Assembly (NCBI GenBank): GCA_961205875.1
Contig: OY540809.1
Location: 21,712,267-21,776,266, forward strand
From: Sialis fuliginosa
Taxonomy: Eukaryota; Arthropoda; Insecta; Megaloptera; Sialidae
DNA: 64,000 nt
Direction: 5' to 3'
Shown here one piece after another: positions 32,916 to 43,784 of the stretch. A program made the translations under genes and the position numbers. The notes under the pieces were generated by a model. It did no database searches, had not been told where the DNA came from, and was given only the letters and a program-made list of their open reading frames with translations. Position 1 is the first letter of the stretch, and each line of letters begins with the position of its first letter.

Positions 32916-33380
32916 AGTAAAACTTCTTTAGTGAAATTAGTGAATCGGAATGACCTCGTCACGTTAATCAAATGAAATTAAATAATAAAACGGAGAGGTG
33001 GAATCTGAAAGGCCAAAGCCGTTTTAATGTGTGCGTTTATATGTACGAAATAGCGTACAAGTCAATTTACATCGGTTATGCGTGAGAGATCGATGAGTAG
33101 ATGTATAAGAGAAAGATGGATAAATTGCGTGCAAGTCAGTTTACATCGGTTATGCGTGAGAGAGCGATGAGTATATGTATAAGAGAATGATGGATGAGTG
33201 CATATAAGTCAGTTTAAGTCGATATCAAGCTAAATGTTTTGTACCTATAAAGTTTATGCATTAAAATAATACCTTAGATTTATTATTTAATAGGCTTAGC
33301 TTTATTTATTTAATTCGCATGGGTAATGAAAACAAAAGAAGTTCCACTTCAACCGTATGCTTATGTGGGTGAGGTACAAT
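32916..33380 (+). repeat. Family F copy with 73-bp tandem units
   Basis: It begins GAAGTAAAACTTCTTTAG and ends GAAGTTCCACTTC, then GTGGGTGAGGTACAATCC. Between 33055 and 33225 a unit of about 73 bp (GTCAGTTTACATCGGTTATG.. GAGAGAGCGATGAGTATATG) is present two and a half times. The other family F copies have one unit, so the array expanded here. Confidence 0.7.
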
Positions 33381-33794
33381 CCGCTCTTTTTCATATATAG
33401 AGTTATGAAAAAACTCAAACTCGAGATCTCAACGTCACTAAATCGAGTATGACGTCTGAAGTTTGCATGTCTGTCTGTTCAAGCAAAACGGTGAAACTTA
33501 TGAACATAAAACTCTAAAATTAAAGTTTTTGTGTATATATCATATTTTTGAAGAGCATCATTACAAACGGAAACGGATGTTTCATAATTATTTTTGAAAT
33601 GGTGTGTAAGAGAAAAATACGTTTTAAGTAAAAGTTGTAAAGAACATTATTATTCTTAATGTATGTTCTGTCTATTTTATCGGTATAATAAACCATTTCA
33701 AAATAGGTCTTGCGCTAACTAAAGAAATTTATTTATATAAACCAAAATTATTTAAATCAAAACGAAAATATTATTAAAGCTGTTACAAAAACAA
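33381..33794. other. Unassigned AT-rich DNA
   Basis: No feature was recognised. Confidence 0.35.
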
Positions 33795-33988
33795 TCTATA
33801 CTAATATTATAAATTTAAAAGTAACTCTGCCTATTTGTAACCTTTTCAATGCTAAACCACTTAACCGATCTTGATGAAATTTTGCAGGGAGATAGCTTGT
33901 ATCTTGAGGAAGGACATAGGCTACTTTGTATTCTGATAAATGATTAGATTAAAAAATACACGCGGATGATGTCGCGGGTAACAGCTAG
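33795..33988 (+). mobile_element. Hel-A copy with both Helitron ends
   Basis: This is the cleanest copy. It starts TCTATACTAATATTATAAA, contains CCACTTAACCGATCTTGATG and GCAGGGAGATAGCTTG, and ends CGCGGATGATGTCGCGGGTA, then CTAG at 33985-33988. The flanking bases are A and T, as Helitrons insert between A and T without target duplication. At 194 bp it is non-autonomous and would depend on a Rep-helicase encoded elsewhere. Confidence 0.85.
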
Positions 33989-34381
33989 TGTATATATAAA
34001 TGTTACTTTTTTATGTTGTTAAACAACTTAATAAAGAGAAAATTGTTTGTAAGTATATATAAATTCAAAGAATTAAGAGCAAACATATACCAATGTATAT
34101 AATATAATACATAATCAAGTGATAATATTATTATTATTTTATTTAAATTCAAAATAAAAATCACAACGTGCGAAAAATAAGAATCGCAAATGATTGAAAT
34201 CCCGAAAAAAATATGTAGTTATTTATAATTAAAAACTCCGACTTAATTAGAAACTTTCTTTTAATTAAATTCATTTTTACAAAATTTAATAAAAAATATG
34301 TATTATATTACGTAAAATACTTAGAAATAATTAAATCATAATTCTGAAAATTTGATTGAAAACAGTAATATATTTACTATA
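33989..34381. other. AT-rich spacer
   Basis: No feature was recognised. Confidence 0.4.
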
Positions 34382-34734
34382 CCGGGTGGTCTATTTAAAT
34401 TGAGACAAGTAAATATTTCGAAAACTAAAGGATTTCAGAGAAAATATTTGATACAAAAGTTGCAGGGTTAGGAGGGGGAAAACTAATGAATGTAAAAAAA
34501 TTGAACTATATGTTTTAAGGTCATTTTGAGGTCAACTTCATTTTTTTAAATGGAAATATGTATATTTTTTTTACATATTCGTATTCTACAACAAAAAGGA
34601 AATAACTTTTGTCTAAAAAGTTTTTTTTTAAATCCTAATTTTAATAATAAAAATTTTTTTTTTTTTTTTAAATATCTGAAATTAATCTTCTAGAAAAAAT
34701 GAAACTAAAAATAATGGAAATTTAAAATGTTTTA

Positions 34735-34800
34735 TTAATATAAATAATAAATATTCGAAGTGATAACCATCAACTTCAATACATTTTTCAACATGATAAT
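34735..34800 (-). pseudogene. Mariner-like transposase C-terminal tail fragment
   Basis: The minus strand reads HVEKCIEVDGYHFEYLL. This corresponds to the C-terminal tail 'CIEVNGGHFEHLL' I know from insect mariner-like transposases. A longer 110-codon frame overlaps it in a different phase and is a shadow. The fragment points opposite to the catalytic-domain piece 90 bp away. Confidence 0.7.
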
Positions 34801-34883
34801 AATTAGATATTTTAAAATAATTCGAAAGCCTAGCCAAACTGGAAATCTGAAAGCCTTTCCAAATAAATTGTTGCTATGGAAAC

Positions 34884-35015
34884 TTGAATGGTGTAAAATA
34901 TCGAAACTTTTTGGATCAAGTGCTATATGAACTACATAAGCTAACTGATGAAGAAAAAATAAGAATGTGGTTTCAACAGGAAGGTTTTCGAAAAAAATTT
35001 TTGAGACAAAAGTTA
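34884..35015 (+). pseudogene. Mariner-like transposase catalytic-domain fragment
   Basis: The + strand encodes LNGVKYRNFLDQVLYELHKL, followed by RMWFQQEG. Insect mariner-like transposases carry NG..YRNFL..VLPELL and then R.RMWFQQDGAP. The catalytic Asp of WFQQDG is Glu here and the following APAHF is lost. The fragment is about 40 residues long and then runs into the right arm. It cannot be functional. Confidence 0.8.
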
Positions 35016-35238
35016 TTTCCTTTTTATTGTAGAATACGAATATGCAAAAATATATATATATTTCCATTTAAAAAAATTAAGTTGACCTCAAAATGACCTT
35101 AAAACATACAGTCAAGTTCAATTTTGTTACATTCATTAGTTTTCCCCCTCCTAACCCTGCAACTTTTGTATCAAACATTTTCTCTGAAATTCTTTAGTTT
35201 TCGAAATATTTACTTGTCTCAATTTAAATAGACCACTA

Positions 35239-36289
35239 TATTATATTTAAAATATATGATATATTTTCACTGAAAAACAATGGAAAATAATTCTAGAACA
35301 TTTCTTGGCCCGATTTTTCCGATGGACTATCCGTTGCTGGTATATTTGTGAAGACACATACAAATACAGGGGTGCATTCAGTGAGACGGAAACACTCCTA
35401 CGATTCAAATTTAACTAAAGTAACTATAGGTAAAAATGAGGATTGAAGAGTAGGAATTATGACAATTAAAAAGGTTATACCTAGCCTAAAAAAGGAAAAG
35501 TAATGTGATATTTAGCGCAGAGATCTTAAGATAATAAAAAAATAATTAGGAGGTATCTATAAATTGTTGAAAAAAAATTTTTTTTAGGTCGCCTCTAAAA
35601 ATAATCTCTATGCGTCCCTGTACAAACACATTGAATTGTCGCGGGACATTGTTGACTCTCGGTGGCTGAGACATTGGCGATAGCATGGCGGTTGGTTACA
35701 GATGTTGACGGGTTGAAATTGTTGTTTTTTTGTTCAATCACACCGATGTTATGTTTTTTATTACGACAAGACATTCTTGTTTTTACTGACGTCTTTGTAG
35801 AAAAGCTGCTAATGAAATGGGAAGATTTGTGTTGATTGGAAAATATCGGAACTGAATCTACAGAAAGAAATTGTGGGTTTTGTATAAAAAGTTTTACAAC
35901 TGTTCTGTTTTTTATTTGCTTCCAATGTAAAATGAAAAGCATTGCAACATTGCATTCTATTAAAGTTAAAGGATAAATGTAAATCAATTTGTGAAATATG
36001 AAATAACTACACTATATGAACATTTTTGTGTAGTTATATAGTCTGATAATAAAAATATAAAAGGTTAAAATATAAAATGTACTATAATTTTAAAATGGTG
36101 TGGGTATGTGTTTTTAGATTTAATAAAAGAAATAAAACGTTCTTCTAAAAATAAATAAAAAAAGAATTGCACACGAAGGTAAACTTTATGATGTTTTTTA
36201 TCTATCTCTTTTAGTAAAAAAAAAACTGTGAAGGGCTTTTTCGAACGTTTTGCACCGAAATGTTCATTTCATGAAAATATATAAAACTA
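35239..36289. other. Unassigned DNA with one minus-strand open frame
   Basis: A minus-strand frame of 130 codons spans 35595-35987. Its last 60 residues (MSCRNKKHNIGVIEQ.., ending near CTGTHRDYF) have a more ordinary composition, and the DNA at 35625-35720 is less AT-rich. No family is recognised and flanking splice signals are unclear. The boundary TAGGTCGCCTCTAAAAATAA may belong to a repeat. I leave it uncalled. Confidence 0.35.
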
Positions 36290-36868
36290 GCTGTGGGTTC
36301 GACCCTTGAGGTCCACACAACCAACATACCAACATGGTATGACTATAAATACTTGAGTACTGATTATTTATTGTTTCCATATAATTTATGTGAATAATAT
36401 TTTTAATATGTATATGACAATTTTAATGGAATTGGCCAGAAAAAATTCAACTTTGTATTATGAATATTCGTTTTCTAATATCTTAATATTAATAATATAA
36501 TATACATTTTTAAATAACTAATCTGACAATATAAAAATTGCATTTGTTTCTAAGGCAACATGATGAATTAGTAGATCAAAAAAATATTTTTTACCCACAC
36601 AAACTTTTACACCCCTTTTTACTCCCGTAAGGGTTGAACGTCAAGACGCTTCGATTGGCACCTCAACGAAGTCAATAACATTTTTTATTTGCGAGATTTC
36701 GTGCATGTAAAAAATGACACGCACGTACGCACATACATACACACATACACATACATCTTTCTGAAAATAGTGTAAATATACTATAGTGACCTTGAAACAT
36801 AAAAATATGTTGAAATTTTTTATTTTGATTTTCGGACCGATTACAATAACTTCCTGTTGGGAAGTTAA
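36290..36868 (+). repeat. Second copy of the B-box/CA-type dispersed repeat
   Basis: It starts GTGGGTTCGACCCTTGAGG, with a perfect tRNA B box GGTTCGACCC, and ends TTCGGACCGATTACAATAAC then TTCCTGTTGGGAAG. The segment TTTCTAAGGCAACATG..GAATTAG also recurs at 57400-57430. It could be a SINE, but no A box at proper spacing was found. Confidence 0.6.
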
Positions 36869-37076
36869 AAAAAATTATTTAGTTATGTAATGTACAATAA
36901 TATAACACTATAATGTAACAAGCAATTTACTAGGGCTCTTAAAAGGAGGGGGGTGGGGCAAAACCAATCTTTTATAAACTCATTACTGTAATAATATCGA
37001 AATTTAAGATTGGTGAAGGCTCCAAATCAATTTATATAAACTCATTACTGTATATAGTAAGAATATCAAAATTTAA
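36869..37076. other. Short spacer with a duplicated segment
   Basis: TATAAACTCATTACTGTA is present twice (36973 and 37034), each followed by AATATC.AAATTTAA, making a local tandem duplication of about 61 bp. Confidence 0.6.
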
Positions 37077-37308
37077 ATTGGATGTCATATAACAAACAAC
37101 AGACAAAAACTATGGTTATGACTTATCAAATACAAATCCCCTAACCATAAAAATTGTAAGAGTTTAGACTTACACGTGTTTCAATAGCAATGCTATCATC
37201 ATCAGAGTCTTTAAGACTGATGATGATGATAGCATTGCTATTGAAACACGTGTAAGTCTAAACTCTTACAATTTTTATGGTTAGGGGATTTGTATTGGAT
37301 GTCATATA
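37077..37308 (-). mobile_element. Second Penelope-like hairpin insertion with 15-bp target duplication
   Basis: ATTGGATGTCATATA occurs at 37077-37091 and 37294-37308. The 202-bp insert holds a nearly perfect inverted repeat, 37132-37205 against 37217-37293, with an 11-bp loop and one extra triplet in the right arm. Each arm contains CTGATGATGATAGC, ATT, GCTATT and GAAAC, giving a CUGANGA..stem..GAAA order on both strands. A 40-bp tail lies on the left. The architecture (arm, loop, arm, tail, 15-16 bp duplication) is that of the 11.9-kb insertion, read from the minus strand. No protein is encoded. Confidence 0.65.
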
Positions 37309-37429
37309 TATATGGGGACTCAGTATTACTGGTTTGAAGATATAATAAATTTGTTTTATTTATCCCTGTAATTTGTCATGGAATTTTTGTTGTAATTGCG
37401 ATTTTAAAAAATGTATTATGTTTTCCTAA

Positions 37430-37640
37430 TCGGAAACGAATTTACTGTTATCAATATTTGAATTTTTCGAACTATTTCTGAAACGGTGCGAATTAGAAAA
37501 AAAGTTAAAGTTGGAAAGAATATTTGCATATATTATTTATTTCGTATTCGTTTTTTTTCATCTTTTATTAGTTAGCCAGAAAGTTTTGTTTTATAAAATT
37601 ACACACGAAAGTCTCATAGCATCCATGGCAGCTTTTTTAA
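37430..37640 (+). repeat. Family R partial copy
   Basis: It has CGGAAACGAATTTACTG, AATTTTTCGAACTATTTCTG and AAAGTCTCATAGCATCCATG. These match the middle and 3' part of family R, but diverged and shortened. Confidence 0.45.
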
Positions 37641-38370
37641 ATTCAATTTCTAGGAATAAGATTGGATCATAACCCCTGTATTGGATTCTTGTTTAATTAA
37701 ATGTACTGAATTAGAAATATCTGTTAATATTTGATAATACATATACTGCCATTACTGAATCACAATCTATAGACAATTAACTGTTAAACAGCTTAATTTC
37801 ATGATAATCGGCCAATGGATGCAGAATGGTGGACATGTCAACTAATTATTAGTGCAACCTATTTATTAATTATTATATTATAATATTATATTATATTATC
37901 AAGCATTTGCTTTACATTATTTCAAATTTTACGATTCTTTATTTTATAATTTTTTTATTGAGGTACTTATCATTTTGCAATCATTAGCAAGTGTCCATCA
38001 TTTGGTGCCCATTACTGGTTTTACTTTATACATTACTGGAGAAAACACATAAAAACAAACTTTGTTTACGGATTTTGGTTAAATTGATTTAATAAAGAGG
38101 TACTTGTTTTATTAGTAACATGAGTTCATGAAAATTACAAATAACAATATACTTTACTCTTAAAGCAGCCAGAACTGATGCCAGTATCTTATTTAAATTA
38201 ATATTTTTCTACCATTGGGTTTATTAAAATCACGTCATAATGAATATGCTTTATGCATTTTTTATATTATTTTATAATCTGATTAATATAAAAAAAATCA
38301 AAGATAAAAAAACATAGCTAAAGGTAAATAATGTAAAAATATTCTTAAAATAACTAAACCGTAAAATCCG
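37641..38370. other. AT-rich DNA
   Basis: It includes a short alternating ATTATATTATATTATA stretch (37876-37900). No gene was recognised. Confidence 0.4.
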
Positions 38371-38580
38371 AGTTAAAACGTTCGAACAAAACATGTTAAA
38401 CCACAAATCATATTGACCTTTGACATGTTAATTCTCGCATCAATAAATTCGATAGCGTATGGATAAAAGTTTCTTGCAGACAACATTTGATATAATGAGG
38501 TTCTCCATTTGTGTTCTATTTGTAAAACGCATCCAGGGTCAGGATTTAGAGTCGTGGCAGGCAATCGATATCCTGTCTAT
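38371..38580 (-). other. Open stretch with protein-like composition, unassigned
   Basis: The minus strand reads YRLPATTLNPDPGC then VLQIEHKWRTSLYQ and ends at a stop near 38373. Base composition is less AT-rich than the flanks. The codons look more protein-like than most frames here, and a possible acceptor (ATATAGACAG) precedes the stretch at about 38580. I do not recognise the family and cannot connect it to other exons. It could be a last exon, an old pseudogene fragment or chance. Confidence 0.25.
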
Positions 38581-38796
38581 ATGAGGCGTGATCAGAATTC
38601 TCTAACAGCTCCAGTGTCAGATTATTGCCTCTGAGTTTTATAGATATTGTGTGACGGATTGAAATGGATTCGCATAATAAACGTTTACGTATCTTTGCAT
38701 AATTTTATTGCCATCAAAATATATGCGTTAAATTGGTGAAAACAAATAATTTAATTTAATTGGCTGAAAATATTGGCAGAGTTATAGTTTGCGGAT

Positions 38797-38834
38797 CAGT
38801 GGCTCACCCAGAAAAAAATACGGGGGGGGGGGGG
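38797..38834 (+). repeat. Solitary hAT-like terminus with a dG run
   Basis: CAGTGGCTCACCCAG, then A-rich sequence and 13 G's, resembles the CAGTGGCG.A.CCAG..GGGGGG ends of widespread hAT-derived repeats. No inverted partner was located, so the call rests on one end. Confidence 0.35.
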
Positions 38835-39712
38835 TAATTTTTTTATTTATCATATTTTTTAAGAATATATAGTCTGACAAGAAACACTACTCAAACGCCA
38901 TTCGTCGATATTCTTGAAACTTTGCACACACGTAGTACATCGAAAAACATTAAACATGTGTTTGTTTGTTTTTTGGCTAACAGGGCGTTTTAAGGTTAGA
39001 AAACGCATTCGAATGATAATCTAACGTTACTCATGTATGTCATTCTCTTATAGCTTATACATACCTATCTCTATTATAATTTTATTGTCTGCGTATTTTT
39101 GATATCACTATTGATGATTTTGACATTAGTCGAGATTCAGAATAGAAAATGCAAAATCGCCGAAGTTTCAAAAACTTTATTTAACGCCATTTGCGAAGTT
39201 CATTAGATACATGATTACGATTTTGGCAACAGTTATATCAATCTAGAGAGTCGTCCATAAAATACGTACGCAAAAAGGGGGGGGGGGGGGGAATTGTTAA
39301 GCTTGATGATATGTGACGAAGAGAGGAAAGGGTCAAAATAAATGTGACGCGACGCGGCATTTGAAAAACCAATTTTTCTTATTTTTTTAAGCTTGATTTT
39401 ATTTTTCAATTGCGATGTAAAGGACGTTATTTTAAATCAATTTTGACAATTTTCTTCTTTCATAAAAATAATTATTTATTGGGGGAGAGGGATGGGTGTA
39501 TGAATCACCCCTATTCATTTAAGTTTATATTTGTAATACTAAATTACTCATTTTATTACTTATTTTTTACCCTGAATTGGTTTCGTGGGGGCCGACTGCT
39601 CCCACAGGCCACGTTTTGATGCTTTTCTTAAAATCTAAGCATCGTGCGCACTCGCCATTTTAAGTAATCTCATTATGTCGCGACTCGCGGAGGGTTGCGG
39701 ACGTTCGGTGCT
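38835..39712. other. Unassigned DNA with a 15-base dG run
   Basis: GTCGTCCATAAAATACGTAC followed by a G homopolymer (39277-39291) and GTGACGCGACGCGG resembles 'TCCATAAATTACGTCACG' repeats known from many invertebrates. Neither a TIR pair nor a gene could be established. Confidence 0.35.
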
Positions 39713-40310
39713 TTAACACCTTCAGGGACAGAGGTACGTGCGTGTTGGGGACTGACCGGCCCTCACGATACCAGTTTGGTATGTTTTTTTAGATATTGTG
39801 TAGGTCGAATAACTTGTGAATTTATAAAAGATGTCCCTGTCACTTGTATAATCGAAAACAAGATATGTGACACTTACCCAATTTTTTTTGCAAAGTGTAT
39901 ACTAATTTATTGTGTGATAATTGCAAAGACAATGTTCCGAAGTCCTTAGAATAAGAGATATTTTTTTTTGTTAATTAGAGGTAAATAAATATGTTTTTTT
40001 CTTAATAAATTCATATTAGATAAGAATGAAAGAAATATTTGATTTAACAACATTCGTAAAGTTAATTTTTTCCGAGTTTTTATAGGTACCTTAAAAATAT
40101 CCAAAAAATTTGTTACTTTATTGCAATCTCTCGAAGAAAATAATTTAGTAAAATAATGATAATAAAAGCTAGTTGATTACATAAAATAAGTGTATTATTT
40201 ACCATTTATATATTTTATCATTATTGAAACTAACTTGGCAAAAGTTAATCTTCAGTGGGAGCCTACTGGCTCCCACATTTGTAAAATTTACGATACCAGT
40301 TAAGGGTTAA
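39713..40310. mobile_element. Possible piggyBac-like MITE flanked by TTAA
   Basis: TTAACACCTTCAGGGACAG at the left and, inverted at the right, TTAACCCTTAACTGGTATCG suggest TTAA target sites followed by C-rich ends, as in piggyBac-like elements. CGATACCAGTT occurs near both sides (39758 and 40290). A palindrome, GTGGGAGCCTACTGGCTCCC, sits inside the right end, and a similar GTGGGGGCCGACTGCTCCC lies just outside the left. TIR identity beyond the first bases is weak. Confidence 0.35.
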
Positions 40311-41304
40311 ACAATATCAGTAGATACATATAACAAAGATAATGTTCAGTGCAAAATTAATTTAAACAAATAAACTACATTTGTAATACAATCAGAGTAA
40401 CAAATTTTATTATATTATCTTGAACTAAACCTATATAGGAATTTAATCCCGCGGGAATAAAGGGATAGAAGTGTGCGAAGCAGTGACCAGAACAGCTTTA
40501 CCACACACACCAACATCTCCATACTCCACATCCACCCAAGTCACACAGTCGTGTATCATATCTCTTTCTACCACGTTTATATAAACAAGGATAAAACATT
40601 TATTATTATCATGTATATTTTATTTGTATGTGAACTCTTTTAACACTAGAAGGCTAATCAAATTTTATCAATGCAAAGGCTTAGTCGATTCGACTAACAT
40701 CAGTTATTATCCTCATTAATTAATTATACATGTGATTGTTGTATTTGATTTGTTTTTGCAATTTTTGTAACTACATTACCTATTTTAGAGGAATATAAAT
40801 GAAAAAACACAGTTTTTGTAATTCTTTTTTAATTAAAAGTTACAAAAATCAGTCTATTTCTATAATACTTTTACTGAGATCCTACTGAACGGTTTTTAAA
40901 ATCTTTTGTAGAAGAAACAAAAAAAAACTTTATTATTCTTTTTTTTTTACTAAATAAACTTATTTTGTCTAAACTTATTTCAACTAAAAAATAAATTAAA
41001 AATCGAACTTTTTTTAGTAGGATATTAGCATGGAACAAAAAAGTTGCGAAGAGGTTATTCATTAGCCGAATTGACTAATAAATACTTTGTATATCGAAAA
41101 TTAAAACTTAATACCGACGATTGAGTTAGCACGAGGAATCAACGCGATATATTAAAATATTAGATGTTATGTTTTTAAATATACTTAAAATAATTAAGTA
41201 TAGAAAATATAATTGTTTTTAATTAACTTTATTAAAATTCAGATATATATTTCAATTTAATCCCTAATAGGTTTAAAATAAATTAAAATTATTCATGAAA
41301 TATT
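40311..41304. other. AT-rich DNA
   Basis: Only a short GC-richer patch at 40447-40555 (AGTGACCAGAACAGC, CACACACACC) stands out. No gene was recognised. Confidence 0.4.
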
Positions 41305-41496
41305 TTATTGGACCCTATTAAACATTATTTTCATTTATCGCTAACTATTTACGACTTCATGAAATTTACATGAAATATCCACAAGTTATACACACCACTA
41401 ATGAAACCTGAAATAAAATCCGTTCAATAGTTACTGAGAAAATCGTGTACGGACAGATAGACGCGTCAAGGGACTTTGTTTTATACTATGTATAGA
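41305..41496 (-). mobile_element. Hel-B copy, internally deleted
   Basis: Conserved blocks are CCTATTAAACATTATTTTCA, TTATCGCTAACTATTTACG and GAAATAAAATCCGTTCAATA. The element's 5' end TCTATACATAGTATAAAA lies at the right edge (plus strand TTTTATACTATGTATAGA). The 3' hairpin and CTAG are lost, and the middle is shorter than in other copies. Confidence 0.75.
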
Positions 41497-42940
41497 TTTG
41501 TCTATTTTATTACGTATATAATAGCAAATGCTGGATTCTGATTGGTCCATTTGTTACAAACAACAGACTTTTATAAAATTGGAGGTTACTGTGGTTTGTT
41601 CATTTTGAGTATTTAAATGAATAAATTGTGTTATTTTTATGACCACGTGCGTATTAAAGCAATTTTTGCGTTAACTACATAAAAATCCGTTTATTAAAAA
41701 TGAAATCTATACAAAAATATTAAAATTTGTTAACTTTTATGTAACAGTTTAAAAAACAATACAATAAATATGTTTATTGTGTCAGTAATTCATTTTTTAT
41801 CGATCTAATATACCGTACGTAGGTGTATATTTACAACAATAAAAACCTGTCTTCCATATCGATCAAATATTTACTGCCATATTTATGTGATATATTTGAA
41901 AATAAAATATTAATATAGTCTTTTTAACCTATAAAAGTTGAGGTGAGTCTGTCTCTTGAGGTAAATTTTCTAATACTTTTAAAACCGATAAAACATTTTT
42001 ATTTGTTTTGGGTACGATGTAAAAATGTAGTCAAGATGTTGACTTCTTGACATAATAATTGTTTTATATCACAATTTAAAAACAAAATTATGAACTCATA
42101 TTAATTTGTATGGTAAAGACATAGTGTAAGTTTTATTATAATTAAATCTATTTATTAAGTGTAGCGGTGTTTACGTTTCCGAGCACCTACAGGTCCATCT
42201 ACCTAACCAATTAAAGGTTAAATGAAATTATAAAAGGCAATTGAATCCAAAACGTTACAATATTACTCAGGCAGGTGTGCTGAAAAATAAGGCTTTTTTA
42301 AGATTTTTTTCTTCACTATTAATAAAACAATCAAATTAGAGATTTGAGTGTATATTATACATGTTTTAAGTTATACAACAACATTTTTTATTTTGATTTA
42401 CAATACAAAATAGAGCCGTGGCAGTGGGAGAATCGAGAACGTATTTTTTTCGAAAAGGTAAACTGTGTGCAAAAGCAATGTCCAGACAGCACCTACAGCA
42501 ATACAAAAAAAATTCTTATTTTATATGAATTTTTCTTTGGAAGTACCTGAAATTATTAAAAAATATAGATTTCTACAAATTTGGCATACATTTAAACTTT
42601 TTTTTAATGAAAAAATTGTTTATAAAAATGTTATTGCTTATTGATCGCAAAAATCATTGGTACTTCAAAAAATTATATATCTAAGAAGCTACAATTAATC
42701 GGATAGAAATGACCCGAGTATTGCTGCACACTAGTTTGAAAAACATGGTTTTGAGATAATCGTGTTTAAAGTTTCAAAACATGTTTACTACAAAAAAAAT
42801 TAAAAAGGTCGGCTTCCTGAGTTTATTACTGTTTTTTTTTATAAATGTGTTGAAATATTATCTATTTTTAGATAGTTTATACATGTTTTAAGCCAATAAA
42901 AAAATTGAAAAATAATTGTTGAGTGATATAACCCTTTAAA
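41497..42940. other. AT-rich DNA, nothing recognised
   Basis: A 68-codon + strand frame (42344-42550) is not recognised. No repeats were identified. Confidence 0.4.
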
Positions 42941-43040
42941 CTAGCTGTTACTCGTGATACAAAGTAGATTACATCTTTCTTAAGCCGTGAAAAGGTAATA
43001 AACAGACAGAAAGACACACAGTTATTTTCGCATTTATAGA
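42941..43040 (-). mobile_element. Hel-A copy, deleted core
   Basis: CTAG at 42941-42944, then CTGTTACTCGTGATACAAAG and AAGCCGTGAAAAGGTAATAA, followed by TTTTCGCATTTATAGA. Both ends are present, but about half of the usual interior is missing. Confidence 0.65.
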
Positions 43041-43784
43041 TTTGTTTATCTACAGTGTTAAACCTGTGTATTTTTTGAGAAGTAGTTTATGATGTAAAAG
43101 ATGATGTTATTTGTTTGGAGAAATGTTTGTCACATTTATATTTCTTATTAATTCACCCAGTTTTACGACAATTTTTATAATACAGAACCATCGACATTTA
43201 CTTTGAAATAAATGCACTTACAAGTAAGGTGACCTTTTAGTTATACAGTTCATAAAATTACTTCTTAACCGTCCAAGAATAAATAATGTTCATGAGGGCG
43301 TAAATCGTCTAGCTAGACTTATGTTGACACTCGTACTAGATAATATTCTTTTTAATTTCTTTAGATGTTTTGCTCTCTACTAAATGTTTGTAGTAGACAC
43401 TCACTATTTAACTAACTGTCACAACAGGGTCTTCATACTCTGAGGAAAAACCTCGACAATGAGAATAACAAATAAATGGTTGTGTTAAACGATATCTCTT
43501 GTCTCAAGTATTCTTCCTTTGCAATGTAACGTTACAGTTTGGAATCTTAAGATTTATGTAAGTGCTGGCTTGACATTAATGATTACCTTCTGTGTTGCAG
43601 TGGACTTTAAAGTTGGAACATTTGTTACTAAATATATTTTGCGGAACTAATCTCTATAAAAGGAATTGCATTTTTCAGGTAAACGTAGGTAATATTTGAA
43701 AATTAAGAATTCCCTAGACAACAATTTTTAATACAGTATTTGCTTTATTTTTAAAGATAAAATAATTCAATTTGATCGATTTTT
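43041..43784. other. Unassigned DNA
   Basis: The composition is mixed and no element or gene was recognised. Confidence 0.4.

Larger units (their letters stand above)
34382..35238. mobile_element. Mariner-like foldback element
   Basis: The left end TA-CCGGGTGGTCTATTTAAAT and the right end ATTTAAATAGACCAC-TATA are inverted. The arms are about 190 bp: 34382-34572, and about 35050-35238 with TAACCCTGCAACTTTTGTAT. The core keeps two transposase pieces, one on each strand. TA flanks and protein content place it in the mariner group. The arms extend well beyond normal mariner TIRs. Confidence 0.85.

Noticed and set aside
34735-35067. 110-codon minus-strand frame
   Set aside because: It is a shadow: the genuine transposase similarity is in a neighbouring minus frame (C-terminal tail) and on the + strand.
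36290-36320. tRNA gene or tRNA-derived SINE head
   Set aside because: GGTTCGACCC is a perfect B box, but no A box at suitable distance and no cloverleaf could be drawn, so it is left as a dispersed repeat.
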